NCBI GenBank assembly: GCA_041905795.1
Contig: JAYRKL010000021.1
Location: 3,372 to 67,371, forward strand
Direction: 5' to 3'
Length of the DNA stretch: 64,000 nucleotides
DNA from: SHVO01 sp041905795
Lineage (GTDB): Bacteria > Pseudomonadota > Alphaproteobacteria > Rhodospirillales > Rhodospirillaceae
A program made the translations under genes and the position numbers. Position 1 is the first letter of the stretch, and every line of letters begins with the position of its first letter. The notes beneath the pieces are model-generated. The model did not search any database and was not told the origin of the DNA. It saw only the letters and a list, made by a program, of their open reading frames with translations. Below, piece by piece: positions 17,114 through 26,787 of this stretch.

Positions 17114-17134
17114 GCGCGCTTCCGGCAAAAGAAA

Positions 17135-17166
17135 AACGGCAGCCCGGAAAAACCGGCGCCGCCGTT
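17135..17166 (-). terminator. Terminator of the cold-shock gene, shared with hpnA
   Basis: Arms AACGGC...GCCGTT with an inner GCCCGG/CCGGCGC stem and an AAAAA loop. Read on the minus strand, the hairpin is followed by TTTTTCTTTTGCC, a good T-tract, so it terminates the csp transcript and probably blocks read-through from hpnA. Confidence 0.75.
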
Positions 17167-17225
17167 GGCAAAGACTGTCGTTCTGTCCGCCGGCCCTTGA
17201 GAAAGGCCTGGAGGGAAGAGGGGAC

Positions 17226-17429
17226 TTAGCCCGCCTTCAGGTTCGCCGCCGCGGTCTTGCCGCGTTCGGTGACCAGGTCGTAGCTGACGCGCTGGCCTTC
17301 GACGAGGGTGTCCATGCCGGCGCGCTCAACGGCGGTGATGTGCACGAAAACGTCCTTGCCGCCGTCGCTCGGCTGAACGAAACCGTAACCCTTCACCTTG
17401 TTGAACCACTTCACAGTTCCAGAAGCCAT
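17226..17429 (-). CDS. cspA: Cold-shock domain protein (CspA family)
   Basis: A 67-residue single cold-shock domain with the two RNA-binding motifs KGYGFVQP (RNP1) and VFVHITAV (RNP2), and the start MASGTVKWFNKVKG. Such OB-fold proteins bind single-stranded RNA and melt secondary structure at low temperature or in stationary phase. The gene stands alone, with a GGAGAGTGAGAA ribosome site and a leader that can form a strong hairpin (17451-17474) just upstream, as is usual for structured cold-shock mRNA leaders. The paralogue symbol is uncertain. Confidence 0.93.
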   Translation of the reverse strand: MASGTVKWFNKVKGYGFVQPSDGGKDVFVHITAVERAGMDTLVEGQRVSYDLVTERGKTAAANLKAG

Positions 17430-17450
17430 TTCTCACTCTCCGTAGATGCG

Positions 17451-17474
17451 TTTTGCGCAAAGTGCTGCGCAAAA
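17451..17474 (-). promoter_or_regulatory. Hairpin in the cold-shock mRNA leader
   Basis: Perfect 9-bp arms TTTTGCGCA and TGCGCAAAA with a 6-base loop, 22 bp upstream of the csp start codon. It may be a thermosensitive leader structure or an operator. Confidence 0.45.
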
Positions 17475-17759
17475 CGGCGCGCAGCGTCCGACAACCAAGG
17501 ATTTGGATGTGACTTGAGGGAGCGCCCCCAGGGGCAAGGCCGAGGGCCGGAAGACTGGTGGTGCTGGCAAGGTCAGGCCAAAGCTCTCAATTGCATAAGA
17601 ATGAGGCCCCGCGGACCTTGTAAAGTCAAGAAACTTCAGGCAGGCGTGCACAGGCGCCGGCTGCGGTTGCGGGAGGCCGCGCGCGATATAAAAGTTAACG
17701 GCCGCACCGCCTTGGAGTTGCGGCAAAATGCGTGAGGCGATGCCCGAGGGGAAGAGGCG
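17475..17759. other. Divergent intergenic region, csp and GT61 gene
   Basis: Together with 17430-17474 this makes a 330-bp gap. It holds the presumed csp promoter and long leader on the minus strand and the promoter of the GT61 gene on the plus strand. Frames crossing it are GC-driven shadows. I see no further gene. Confidence 0.5.
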
Positions 17760-18875
17760 TTGGACAAGGTCCTTAATGTTATCGACATTACCCGCGTCGG
17801 CGCGGAGGTGGCGCCGGGCGACCTCGGCCGCGGCGCCGGGCCATTGGTTTACGCGCGGGTTTCCGGCGAGTCGCCGCTCGTCCTGACGGCGCCGGTTTTC
17901 CTCAATCGCGCCGAATTCGCCGCGGTATTTCCCGAAGGGCCCGCGCGCCGGGGCGAAGACGTGATCTGTGCCGTGCAGGACTGTTTCCTGATGGGGCCGT
18001 TCGGCGCGGTGGTGCTGCCGACGGGACACCTCTTGCGTCAGTCGGTGATCAATCTCGACGGCGACGCGCTGCAGTACAGCCTGGCGCAATTCGCCGGCCA
18101 ATATCCCGGCGCGCAGATCCCGTGGAGCAGCGCCGAACAGCCGGTGTTCGCGGTCAACAGTTACGCCACCAACAACTACTTCCATTTCCTGGTCGACAGT
18201 CTCGCCAACCTGCATTGGCGCGCGCGTGTGCCCGGCGCCGCGGCTATGAAATGTATCGTCTCCGGCTACGGCCCCGCGGCCGAGGCGACCTTGCCGTTCA
18301 TTCCTTCGGCCTATGGGGCCTTGAACCTCGCGCCCGCGGCACTCCAGGCTTTCGACGGCACGCTGCTGTTCTGCCGGTCGGTGATGTTCCCGCGCCGCGT
18401 CACCGGCGCAGACCCGGCGCGGGTCATGTGGCTGCGGCAGAATTTCGGCGTCAGCGGCGCGCGCGGGACGGACAAACTCTACATCGCCCGCGGCGACGCC
18501 CAGCGGCGCAAGATTGTCAACGAGCGCGCGCTCATGGCGCGCCTGGAGAAACGCGGGTTCATCTGCGTGGCGCCGGGCGCGTTGCCGGTGCGCGATCAGG
18601 CGGCGCTGTTCGCACGCGCGCGCCTGACGGTGGGGCCGCACGGGGCGGGGCTGGCCAATTGCGCCTTCATGGCGCCCGGCGGCGCGGTCGTGGAACTCAC
18701 CCATACCGGCCGCGTGGTCGGCACTTATCACGAACTCGCAAGCGCCGCCGGGCTCGGATACGGCGTCGTGGTGGGCGAGATGCGGGGCGACCCCAGCCAG
18801 CCCATCCTGGCGGATTTCGAAATCGATCCCGAGACAATGGACGCGGCCATCGATGCCGCCGAACAGGCGATTTAG
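17760..18875 (+). CDS. GT61 (DUF563) glycosyltransferase
   Basis: A 371-residue protein of the DUF563/GT61 family, often annotated as a capsular polysaccharide biosynthesis protein. Marks are SYATNNYFHFLVDSLANLHW in the middle, DKLYIARGDAQRRKIVNE, and the donor-site VGPHGAGLANCAFMAPG toward the C-terminus. Family members transfer xylose or related sugars. The start is a TTG at 17760, with GAGGGGAAGAGG upstream; no better start gives the N-terminus. No other capsule or LPS gene adjoins, so the acceptor is unknown. Confidence 0.82.
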   Translation: MDKVLNVIDITRVGAEVAPGDLGRGAGPLVYARVSGESPLVLTAPVFLNRAEFAAVFPEGPARRGEDVICAVQDCFLMGPFGAVVLPTGHLLRQSVINLDGDALQYSLAQFAGQYPGAQIPWSSAEQPVFAVNSYATNNYFHFLVDSLANLHWRARVPGAAAMKCIVSGYGPAAEATLPFIPSAYGALNLAPAALQAFDGTLLFCRSVMFPRRVTGADPARVMWLRQNFGVSGARGTDKLYIARGDAQRRKIVNERALMARLEKRGFICVAPGALPVRDQAALFARARLTVGPHGAGLANCAFMAPGGAVVELTHTGRVVGTYHELASAAGLGYGVVVGEMRGDPSQPILADFEIDPETMDAAIDAAEQAI

Positions 18876-18926
18876 ATCCTCGTCTGCGATGATCCGGTTT
18901 TTTGGTGCATCGGTTTCGCGCTCCGG

Positions 18927-20309
18927 TCAGCCGAAGCTCTTCATGGCCGGCGCCGCGATCAGGCGCGCGGACGGCAGCTGCAAGGTCACGACCGTGCCTT
19001 CGCCGCGGCGGCTGGCCAGCGACAGCGATCCGCCGTGCAGCTTCATCATCTGGTCGGCCAGCGGCAATCCCAGGCCGGTGCCGTGCACCAGCCGCCGTTC
19101 GCTGTCCCGGCCCTGCACGAACGGCTTGAACACCTCGGCCAGTTCGTCCTCGGAGATGCCGACACCGGTGTCGGCGACGACGATGGCCAATCCCTTGGCG
19201 TTGCGGTGTGCGTCGATGGAAATGCGTCCGCCCGGCGGCGTGAACTTCACGGCATTGGACAGGATGTTGAGCAGCACCTGATCGAGCTTGCGTCCGTCGG
19301 CCACGACCTCGGGCATTCCAGGCGCGGTGGTGACGTCGAGCGTGAGCCCGGCACCGTCCATGCCCTGGCGCATCAGGCGGGTCACGCGCTCGATCAGCGC
19401 CGGGATGCTCACCGGCTCCTCGTCCAGCTCCAACTTGCCTTCCTCGACCTTCGACAGGTCCAGGATGTCGTTGATGATGCCCACCAGGTGCCGGCCGCTC
19501 TCGTGGATGGCGCGGGCGAAGTCGATGTATTGCGGATTGCCGACCGGGCCCTTGAACTGGTTATGGATCACCTCGGCGAAGCCGATGATGGCGTTGAGGG
19601 GCGTGCGCAGTTCGTGGCTCATATTGGCGAGGAAGCGCGACTTGGCGCGGTTGGCGGCCTCGGCCTTATAGGCGAGGTCGGCGTTGGCCATGCGCAGGCG
19701 CACGTTCTCGACGAAGGTGTCGTAGCTGTAGCGCGCCGACAGCAGCATGCAGACCGCGTAGACGGCGGTGTAGGCATAGAAAGTCGTGGGCACGTCGCCG
19801 GGCTGCGCCACGAAAGCGGTCCAGGCCGGGACCACGCTGAAGGCCAGGAAGCCCATGAGCGCGGCCGGGATCGAGAACAGCATCATGGTGCTGCCGGACG
19901 CCATGCCGATCACCACCAGGCAGATCAGCAGCTGCACCTCGGGATCGTGCACGCGGACCAGCAGAGAGGCGGCGAGGCCGCCCCAGAGGGCGCCGAACGC
20001 CAGCGACCAGACGCAAATCCGGGTGATCGTCGTGTCGCCGACCGCCGAGGGGCGCCGCCGATGGCGGTGCCTCAGCCATAGCGACAGCTGCCAGGCGGCG
20101 ATCATCTGGAGGGGAGCCACCGTGGCCAGCAGCAGGGTATGATCGACCGACGACCAGGCCGCGGCCGCGAGCATCAGGGAATTGAAGGCGTGGGCGGCGG
20201 CGGACACCCCTTGTTGCCGCGCCATCAGGCGCAGGCGCTCGACATTGATCTCCCGTTCGATCTCGGGAGTGAAGGCGGGTTTCAGCCAGAGAGCGTGCCA
20301 ACGGGCCAT
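18927..20309 (-). CDS. Membrane sensor histidine kinase
   Basis: A 460-residue kinase. It has an N-terminal membrane domain of about five helices (residues 40-195) without a recognisable periplasmic sensor, then a HisKA domain with the phospho-accepting H232 in SHELRTPLNA. The catalytic ATPase domain has the N box LLNILSNAVKFTP, G1 DTGVGIS and G2 GTGLGLPLA. No response regulator lies next to it, so it is an orphan kinase whose partner is elsewhere. It diverges from the PaiB gene across 109 bp. Confidence 0.9.
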   Translation of the reverse strand: MARWHALWLKPAFTPEIEREINVERLRLMARQQGVSAAAHAFNSLMLAAAAWSSVDHTLLLATVAPLQMIAAWQLSLWLRHRHRRRPSAVGDTTITRICVWSLAFGALWGGLAASLLVRVHDPEVQLLICLVVIGMASGSTMMLFSIPAALMGFLAFSVVPAWTAFVAQPGDVPTTFYAYTAVYAVCMLLSARYSYDTFVENVRLRMANADLAYKAEAANRAKSRFLANMSHELRTPLNAIIGFAEVIHNQFKGPVGNPQYIDFARAIHESGRHLVGIINDILDLSKVEEGKLELDEEPVSIPALIERVTRLMRQGMDGAGLTLDVTTAPGMPEVVADGRKLDQVLLNILSNAVKFTPPGGRISIDAHRNAKGLAIVVADTGVGISEDELAEVFKPFVQGRDSERRLVHGTGLGLPLADQMMKLHGGSLSLASRRGEGTVVTLQLPSARLIAAPAMKSFG

Positions 20310-20418
20310 TCAGGCGGTCTTACGGCTCACAGGTTCCTGGCCTATTAGAGTGGATTTGACGCGGCGGCACAACTCGGACGACGAAGTCCCTCGCCACCGC
20401 AACGCGGGAGATATTGAC

Positions 20419-21030
20419 ATGTATGTGCCGGAGGCATTCCGCCAGGACGATCCCGAGATCCTCCGGGATTTCATGCGCGCGCACCCTTTCGCCACCCTGG
20501 TGACCAGCACCGATAACGTCCCCCAGGTGACGCATTTACCCCTGATGCTGGAAAACGGCGTGCTGCGCGGGCATCTGGCGCGCGGCAACCCCCACTGGAA
20601 AAAGATTGCCGCCGGCCAGCCGGCCCTCGCCATTTTCATGGGTCCGCACGCCTACGTGTCGCCGCAATGGTATCCCGGCAAGAAAGTGGACGGCAAAACC
20701 GTGCCCACCTGGAATTACGCGGTTGTCCATGCCGCCGGCGGCATCCGGGTGATCGAGGATGCGGATTGGCTGCGCGCCCACGTCACCGCGCTCACCGACC
20801 GGCAGGAAGCGCCGCTGGCGGAGCCATGGAAGGTGACGGACGCTCCGGAGGATTACGTCAGGAAAATGCTCACGGCGATCGTCGGCGTGGAACTCACCAT
20901 CACCAGCCTGACCGGCAAATGGAAGCTCAGCCAGAACCGGGCCGCGGCCGACCATGACGGCGCGCGGGATGGCCTGGCCGCTCAAGGCGGCGCCGGCGCG
21001 GATGTCGCCGCGATGATGAAGAGATATTAG
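20419..21030 (+). CDS. PaiB-like FMN-binding protein
   Basis: A 203-residue PaiB-family protein: MYVPEAFRQDDPEIL at the start, HPFATLVTSTDNVPQVTHLP, GPHAYVSPQWY, VPTWNYAVVHA and the C-terminal VGVELTITSLTGKWKLSQN are family hallmarks. PaiB has a split-barrel FMN-binding fold and was named as a negative regulator of sporulation and protease genes in Bacillus; in proteobacteria its job is unclear. The ATG at 20419, with GCGGGAG upstream, is preferred over longer frames. It converges on tldD with a 23-bp gap. Confidence 0.88.
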   Translation: MYVPEAFRQDDPEILRDFMRAHPFATLVTSTDNVPQVTHLPLMLENGVLRGHLARGNPHWKKIAAGQPALAIFMGPHAYVSPQWYPGKKVDGKTVPTWNYAVVHAAGGIRVIEDADWLRAHVTALTDRQEAPLAEPWKVTDAPEDYVRKMLTAIVGVELTITSLTGKWKLSQNRAAADHDGARDGLAAQGGAGADVAAMMKRY

Positions 21031-21053
21031 ATCCAGCCGACGAGGGCCGGCAC

Positions 21054-22487
21054 CTAAACGGCGGTGCCGCCCACGGTCATCTGCGAGATTTTCAGCGTCG
21101 GCTGGCCTACGCCACAGGGCACGCCCTGGCCATCCTTGCCGCAGGTGCCGATGCCGGGGTCGAGCGCCATGTCGTTGCCGATCATGGTCACCTTGCGCAT
21201 GGCGTCCGGGCCGTTGCCGATCAGGGTGGCGCCCTTGACCGGGCGGCCGACCTTGCCGTTCTCGATCAAATAGGCCTCGGTGGCCGAGAACACGAACTTG
21301 CCCGAGGTGATGTCGACCTGGCCGCCGCCGAAGTTGACGGCGTAGAGGCCCTTCTTCACCGACTTGATGATGTCCTCGGGCGCCTTGTCGCCGGACAGCA
21401 TGAAGGTGTTGGTCATGCGCGGCATGGGATGATGGGCGTGGGACTGCCTGCGTCCATTGCCGGTGGGCTTCATGTTCATCAGCCGCGCGTTGAGACGGTC
21501 CTGCAGGTAGCCGACAAGGATGCCGTCCTCGATCAGGACGTTGCGCTGGGTGGGCGTGCCTTCATCGTCGATGGTCAGGGAGCCGCGCCGGTCGGTGAAG
21601 GTGCCGTCGTCGACCACGGTCACGCCCTTGGCCGCCACCTGCTGGCCCATCAGCGAGGAGAACGCCGAGGTTTTCTTGCGGTTGAAGTCGCCTTCGAGGC
21701 CGTGGCCGACCGCCTCATGCAACAGCACGCCGGGCCAGCCCGGCCCCAGCACCACTTCCATCTCGCCGCCGGGCGCTTCGACGGAGTCCAGGTTCACCAG
21801 CGCCTGGCGCAGGGCCTCGTCCACGGCCGCTTTCCAGGTGCCCTCCTTGAGGAAGTCGCCATAGGTGGACCGCCCGCCGGTGCCGTAGCTGCCGGTCTCC
21901 ATGCGCTTGCCGTCGCCGACGACGATGGAGACGTTGAGACGCACCAGCGGCCTGATGTCGGCCGCCGGCTGGCCGTTGGCGCGCACGATGTGCACCGCCT
22001 GCCAAGATCCGCTGAGCGAGGCGCTGACCTGCTTGACCTTGGGATCGAGCCCGCGCGCATACGCGTCGATGGCCGCCAGCACCGCGATCTTTTCGTCGAA
22101 CGGCGCCAGCGGCAGCGGATTGGCGTCGGTGTAGAGCTGCTGGTTGGTGCCGATGGGCGGCGCGGCCAGGACGCCGCCGGAGCCGGTGCGGACGGCCTTC
22201 ACGGTTTCACCCGCGCGCGCGATGGCGTCCTCGCTGAAGGTGGTGGCGTGGGCGTAACCGGTGGCTTCGCCGGAGACCGCGCGCAAGCCGAAGCCCTGGG
22301 AGGTGTCGAAAGAGGCGTTCTTCACCCGGCCGTCATCGAAGCTGAAGCTCTCCGACTGGCAGTATTCCAGGTACAGTTCGCCGTCGTCGCAGCCCTTGAG
22401 GGCGTCGCCGACGATGCGGTCGACGTTCCGCTTGTCCATGCCGGTCTTGGTGAAGAACAGGTTCTCGGTCAGGGCGATGTCGGCCAT
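21054..22487 (-). CDS. tldD: Metalloprotease TldD
   Basis: A 477-residue TldD-type protease. The zinc motif is HEAVGHGLEGD with H257, E258 and H262, and the third ligand region is GIGTCGKDGQG near the C-terminus. TldD works as a heterodimer with TldE (PmbA) to trim unfolded peptides and to mature modified peptides such as microcin B17. No pmbA lies nearby. The gene follows ctaA with only 3 bp between stop and start, so the two are coupled. Confidence 0.93.
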   Translation of the reverse strand: MADIALTENLFFTKTGMDKRNVDRIVGDALKGCDDGELYLEYCQSESFSFDDGRVKNASFDTSQGFGLRAVSGEATGYAHATTFSEDAIARAGETVKAVRTGSGGVLAAPPIGTNQQLYTDANPLPLAPFDEKIAVLAAIDAYARGLDPKVKQVSASLSGSWQAVHIVRANGQPAADIRPLVRLNVSIVVGDGKRMETGSYGTGGRSTYGDFLKEGTWKAAVDEALRQALVNLDSVEAPGGEMEVVLGPGWPGVLLHEAVGHGLEGDFNRKKTSAFSSLMGQQVAAKGVTVVDDGTFTDRRGSLTIDDEGTPTQRNVLIEDGILVGYLQDRLNARLMNMKPTGNGRRQSHAHHPMPRMTNTFMLSGDKAPEDIIKSVKKGLYAVNFGGGQVDITSGKFVFSATEAYLIENGKVGRPVKGATLIGNGPDAMRKVTMIGNDMALDPGIGTCGKDGQGVPCGVGQPTLKISQMTVGGTAV

Positions 22488-22490
22488 GGG

Positions 22491-23561
22491 TCACTCCGCG
22501 GGTGTGACGGATAAATCGAGCGTCTCATGCGGCCGCGCCGCCGGGCGCACGGCATAAGCGAAAGAGATGGCGAGGGTGAACAGCGCCAGCGCCCCCATCT
22601 GGTGGGTGAGTGCCAGGCCCAGCGGCACCACCATGAGCAAGGTGGAGATGCCGAGGCCTGCCTGGACCAGCGCCATGATCATGAGCGCGTGGCGCAGGAC
22701 GTGGGCGCGCGGTGTCAGGGCGCGGTTGCGTCCGTAAAACCACATCGCCGCGACCAGCGCCACCAGCGAAACCGCGAGCAGGCGATGCTGGAACTGCACC
22801 GTGGCGATGTTCTCGAACAGGTTCAGGTACCAGGGCTGCAACGCCAGCCCGTCCGGCGGCGTCCATTGGCCGTCCATGAGCGGAAAGGTGTTGTAGATCC
22901 TGCCGGCATCGAGGCCGGCGACGAAGGCGCCGGCGGCCACCACCAGCAACACCGCCGGCGGGACGATGAAGGCGATGCGTGTCAGCACCGGGTCGCCGCT
23001 GCGCGGGTAAGGGCTGGCGGCGTCATGCTGATCCAGCGCCAGCCAGACGATAAAGCCATACAGAACGAAGGCGCTGACCAGGTGCGCGGCGAGCCGGTAT
23101 TGACTGACATCCGGGCGATCGACCAGGCCGCTCGCCACCATGTACCAGCCCAGCGCGCCTTGCAGCCCGCCCAGCACCAAGAGGACGCCCAGCCTCCAGG
23201 CCAGCGGCCGGTCGATGGCGCGCCTGGCCACCAGCCACAGCAACGGCAGCGCCACCGCGAAGCCGATGGCGCGCCCCCACAGGCGGTGCAGGTATTCGAG
23301 CCAGTAGATCGACTTGAAGTCCTCGAGCGTCATCCAGGAGTTCTTCTTCACGAACTCCGGCGAGGCCTGATAGTCGGTGAAGGCGGTTTGCCACTCGGTC
23401 TGGTTCATCGGCGGCAGCACGGTCAGCGGCTTCCAATGCACCATGGAAAGCCCTGATTCGGTGAGGCGCGTGGCGCCGCCCAGCATCACCATGACCGCGA
23501 CCATGACCGCGCAGACCATGAGCCAAGCCGCGATCATCCGGTGGGGAACAGGAGAAGACAT
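22491..23561 (-). CDS. ctaA: Heme A synthase CtaA/COX15
   Basis: A 356-residue membrane protein with about eight helices in two four-helix halves. The conserved heme-ligand and quinone-side segments are MLGGATRLTESGLSMVHWKP at the start, EYLHRLWGRAIG, QYRLAAHL and TVQFQHRLLA. It oxidises heme O to heme A for cytochrome c oxidase. Start chosen at the ATG at 23561 (MSSPVPHRM), which fits the family length; the longer frame to 23597 adds Pro/Ser-rich residues. It forms a two-gene operon with tldD. Confidence 0.92.
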   Translation of the reverse strand: MSSPVPHRMIAAWLMVCAVMVAVMVMLGGATRLTESGLSMVHWKPLTVLPPMNQTEWQTAFTDYQASPEFVKKNSWMTLEDFKSIYWLEYLHRLWGRAIGFAVALPLLWLVARRAIDRPLAWRLGVLLVLGGLQGALGWYMVASGLVDRPDVSQYRLAAHLVSAFVLYGFIVWLALDQHDAASPYPRSGDPVLTRIAFIVPPAVLLVVAAGAFVAGLDAGRIYNTFPLMDGQWTPPDGLALQPWYLNLFENIATVQFQHRLLAVSLVALVAAMWFYGRNRALTPRAHVLRHALMIMALVQAGLGISTLLMVVPLGLALTHQMGALALFTLAISFAYAVRPAARPHETLDLSVTPAE

Positions 23562-23696
23562 GGGGAAGGATGTAGGCCAGGGGCAAGAGCCTGGCAAGGC
23601 AGGGCAAAGGTTACGGGGGGATCGCGGTAACTTAGCGCTAGCGCCGGTCCGCAGCGGCCATTAACCATACCAGCGCTCACACCCAAGGAGATCCGC

Positions 23697-23996
23697 ATGC
23701 CCTGGTTCATCAGTTGGTTCACCGACATGACCGCCTGGAAGGCCATCGGCATCGTCGGGCAGATCGTGTTCGGCTCGCGGTTTTTCGTGCAGTGGTGGAT
23801 GAGCGAACGCGCCGGGCGCAGCGTGATCCCCGAGGCTTTCTGGTACCTCTCCATCGTCGGCGGGCTCATCACCATGGTCTATGCCTTCCACATCGAGGAG
23901 CCGGTGTTCCTGCTGCCCCAGATCGCGGCGCTGGTGATCTACAGCCGCAATCTCCATCTGGTGCGGCGCGAGAAGCGTGGCCTGGCGGGCGGTTAG
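23697..23996 (+). CDS. Small membrane protein with lipid A biosynthesis N-terminal (LAB_N) domain
   Basis: A 99-residue protein with three hydrophobic segments. The core FGSRFFVQWWMSERAGRSVIPEAFWYLSIVGG is split here as VQWWMSERAGRSV and IPEAFWYLSIVGG; both are typical of the LAB_N domain, also found next to lipid-A-disaccharide synthase or dolichol-phosphate mannosyltransferase-like enzymes. A good AAGGAG ribosome site lies before the ATG. Its function is unknown; a role in handling lipid-linked sugars is supposed from usual neighbours, none of which is present here. Confidence 0.85.
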   Translation: MPWFISWFTDMTAWKAIGIVGQIVFGSRFFVQWWMSERAGRSVIPEAFWYLSIVGGLITMVYAFHIEEPVFLLPQIAALVIYSRNLHLVRREKRGLAGG

Positions 23997-24040
23997 CCCG
24001 AACCGCGCCCTCAAGCCGCTTTTTTTCACGGGCGCCCGCC

Positions 24041-24069
24041 TTGACTCTCCGGGAGGGGCCTATTACCTA
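24041..24069 (+). promoter_or_regulatory. groESL promoter
   Basis: A TTGACT -35 box (24041-24046) and a TACCTA -10 candidate (24064-24069) with 17-base spacing lie directly before the CIRCE operator, so the operator covers the start of transcription. Confidence 0.6.
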
Positions 24070-24070
24070 G

Positions 24071-24097
24071 CTGGCACTCCAATTGCGAGAGTGCTAA
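24071..24097 (+). promoter_or_regulatory. CIRCE operator (HrcA binding site)
   Basis: CTGGCACTC, nine bases, GAGTGCTAA. This matches the CIRCE consensus (TTAGCACTC-N9-GAGTGCTAA) with two changes in the left arm and a perfect right arm. HrcA binds here and represses groESL until heat stress. hrcA itself is not in the window. Confidence 0.95.
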
Positions 24098-24155
24098 CAA
24101 CGTTGGCATTCTCGAGGAAAATTCAATTAAATCAGATGACTATCAGGAGGAATTC

Positions 24156-24443
24156 ATGAAATTTCGGCCTTTGCATGACCGGGTTCTGGTCAAGCGCGTC
24201 GAGTCCGACACCAAGACCAAGGGGGGCATCATCATCCCCGACACCGCCCAGGAAAAGCCGATGGAAGGCAAAGTCATCTCGGTGGGTTCGGGCGTGCGCG
24301 GCGAAGACGGCAAGATCGTCCCGCTCGACGTCAAGAAGGGTGACCGCATCCTGTTCGGCAAGTGGTCGGGCACCGAAGTGAAGGTCGACGGGGATGACCT
24401 GTTGATCATGAAAGAGTCCGACATCATGGGCATCATCGAGTAA
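24156..24443 (+). CDS. groES: Co-chaperonin GroES
   Basis: A 95-residue Hsp10 with the start MKFRPLHDRVLVKRVE, the mobile loop KTKGGIIIPDTAQEKP and the end VMKESDIMGIIE-like tail. It caps the GroEL ring and closes the folding chamber. The consensus ribosome site AGGAGG (24145-24150) fits the abundant product. It is preceded by the CIRCE operator and followed after 12 bp by groEL. Confidence 0.98.
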   Translation: MKFRPLHDRVLVKRVESDTKTKGGIIIPDTAQEKPMEGKVISVGSGVRGEDGKIVPLDVKKGDRILFGKWSGTEVKVDGDDLLIMKESDIMGIIE

Positions 24444-24455
24444 GGATCAGACAAC

Positions 24456-26096
<1,641 letters not shown>

Positions 26097-26119
26097 AGTC
26101 CGGCTACCCTCTAGAGACG

Positions 26120-26156
26120 AAAGGGCCGCGGTGGACGCACCGCGGCCCTTTTATTT
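26120..26156 (+). terminator. Terminator of groESL
   Basis: Perfect 14-bp stem (AAAGGGCCGCGGTG and CACCGCGGCCCTTT) with a GACG loop followed by TATTTT, 24 bp after the groEL stop. Confidence 0.92.
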
Positions 26157-26180
26157 TGGGCGGCTTGCAACGACTTATTA

Positions 26181-26230
26181 TTTGGTCGCATTTTCTGCGG
26201 CGAACCGGTATCCACTTCGCCGGAAAATGC
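26181..26230 (-). repeat. Dispersed palindromic repeat, family A, copy 2 (one-hairpin form)
   Basis: Read on the minus strand: GCATTTTCCGGCGAA, GTGGATACCGG, TTCGCCGCAGAAAATGC, then GACCAAA. The inner arms CGGCGAA/TTCGCCG differ from copy 1 but still pair. The second hairpin is absent. It ends 12 bp before the start of the next gene. Confidence 0.85.
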
Positions 26231-26241
26231 GAAGGCGCGCC

Positions 26242-26787
26242 ATGTCCTGGAAACCATCCCCCACGTTCCTGCGCGTCCTCGTCCTGCTGGTGGTGTTCTC
26301 GCTGGCGCCGGCGACGCTCTATATCCTCTACACCCGCACCGGCGGGCCGGCGTCGGGCAAGGAACTGGTGTTCCATAAGAACCTGCGCTTCGCGCTCATG
26401 GCCGAAGGTGCCGCGCTGGACGTGGCACCGCTCACCGATTGGCCGTGGGTCAGGGTCTGCGCCGTCACCAACGGCGTCACCGCCGACGAGCTGAACAAGA
26501 TCATCGGCTTCCCCTACAAGGACTTCGAGGAGCTGCACTGGCTGCCGTTGCCCGACTACTGGACGCTTCTGTTCATCGACAAGGAGCGCCAGGCCAGCTG
26601 GGGTATCGCACATCCGCTGGTGCCGATCCGGGTGTCGCGCAAGGACCTTGCCAACCTGTCGCTGCCCGAGGGCGCCAAAGGCCAGTGCATCGAACGCGAG
26701 GCCGGGCGCATCGAGATCACCCGCCAGGCCGCGCCGGTCGGCACCACGCCGATCACGCTGACCCTGGTCGATACGACCAACGATTAG
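26242..26787 (+). CDS. Membrane-anchored protein of unknown function
   Basis: A 181-residue protein with an N-terminal membrane helix (FLRVLVLLVVFSLAPATLYIL) and a soluble, presumably periplasmic domain. The domain contains CAVTNGVTADELNKIIGFPYKDFEELHW in two parts, a WTLLFIDKERQASWG strand and two cysteines (in RVCAV and GQCIER). I recognise no named family. I choose the ATG at 26242 with GAAGG upstream; the longer frame reads through the terminator and repeat. Its stop codon overlaps the helicase stop on the opposite strand (TTAG). Confidence 0.7.
   Translation: MSWKPSPTFLRVLVLLVVFSLAPATLYILYTRTGGPASGKELVFHKNLRFALMAEGAALDVAPLTDWPWVRVCAVTNGVTADELNKIIGFPYKDFEELHWLPLPDYWTLLFIDKERQASWGIAHPLVPIRVSRKDLANLSLPEGAKGQCIEREAGRIEITRQAAPVGTTPITLTLVDTTND

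Noticed and set aside
16061..17128. Upstream extension of the hpnK frame
   Set aside because: The added part is the complement of hpnA; the YdjC family starts at MKQVIFTADDFG.
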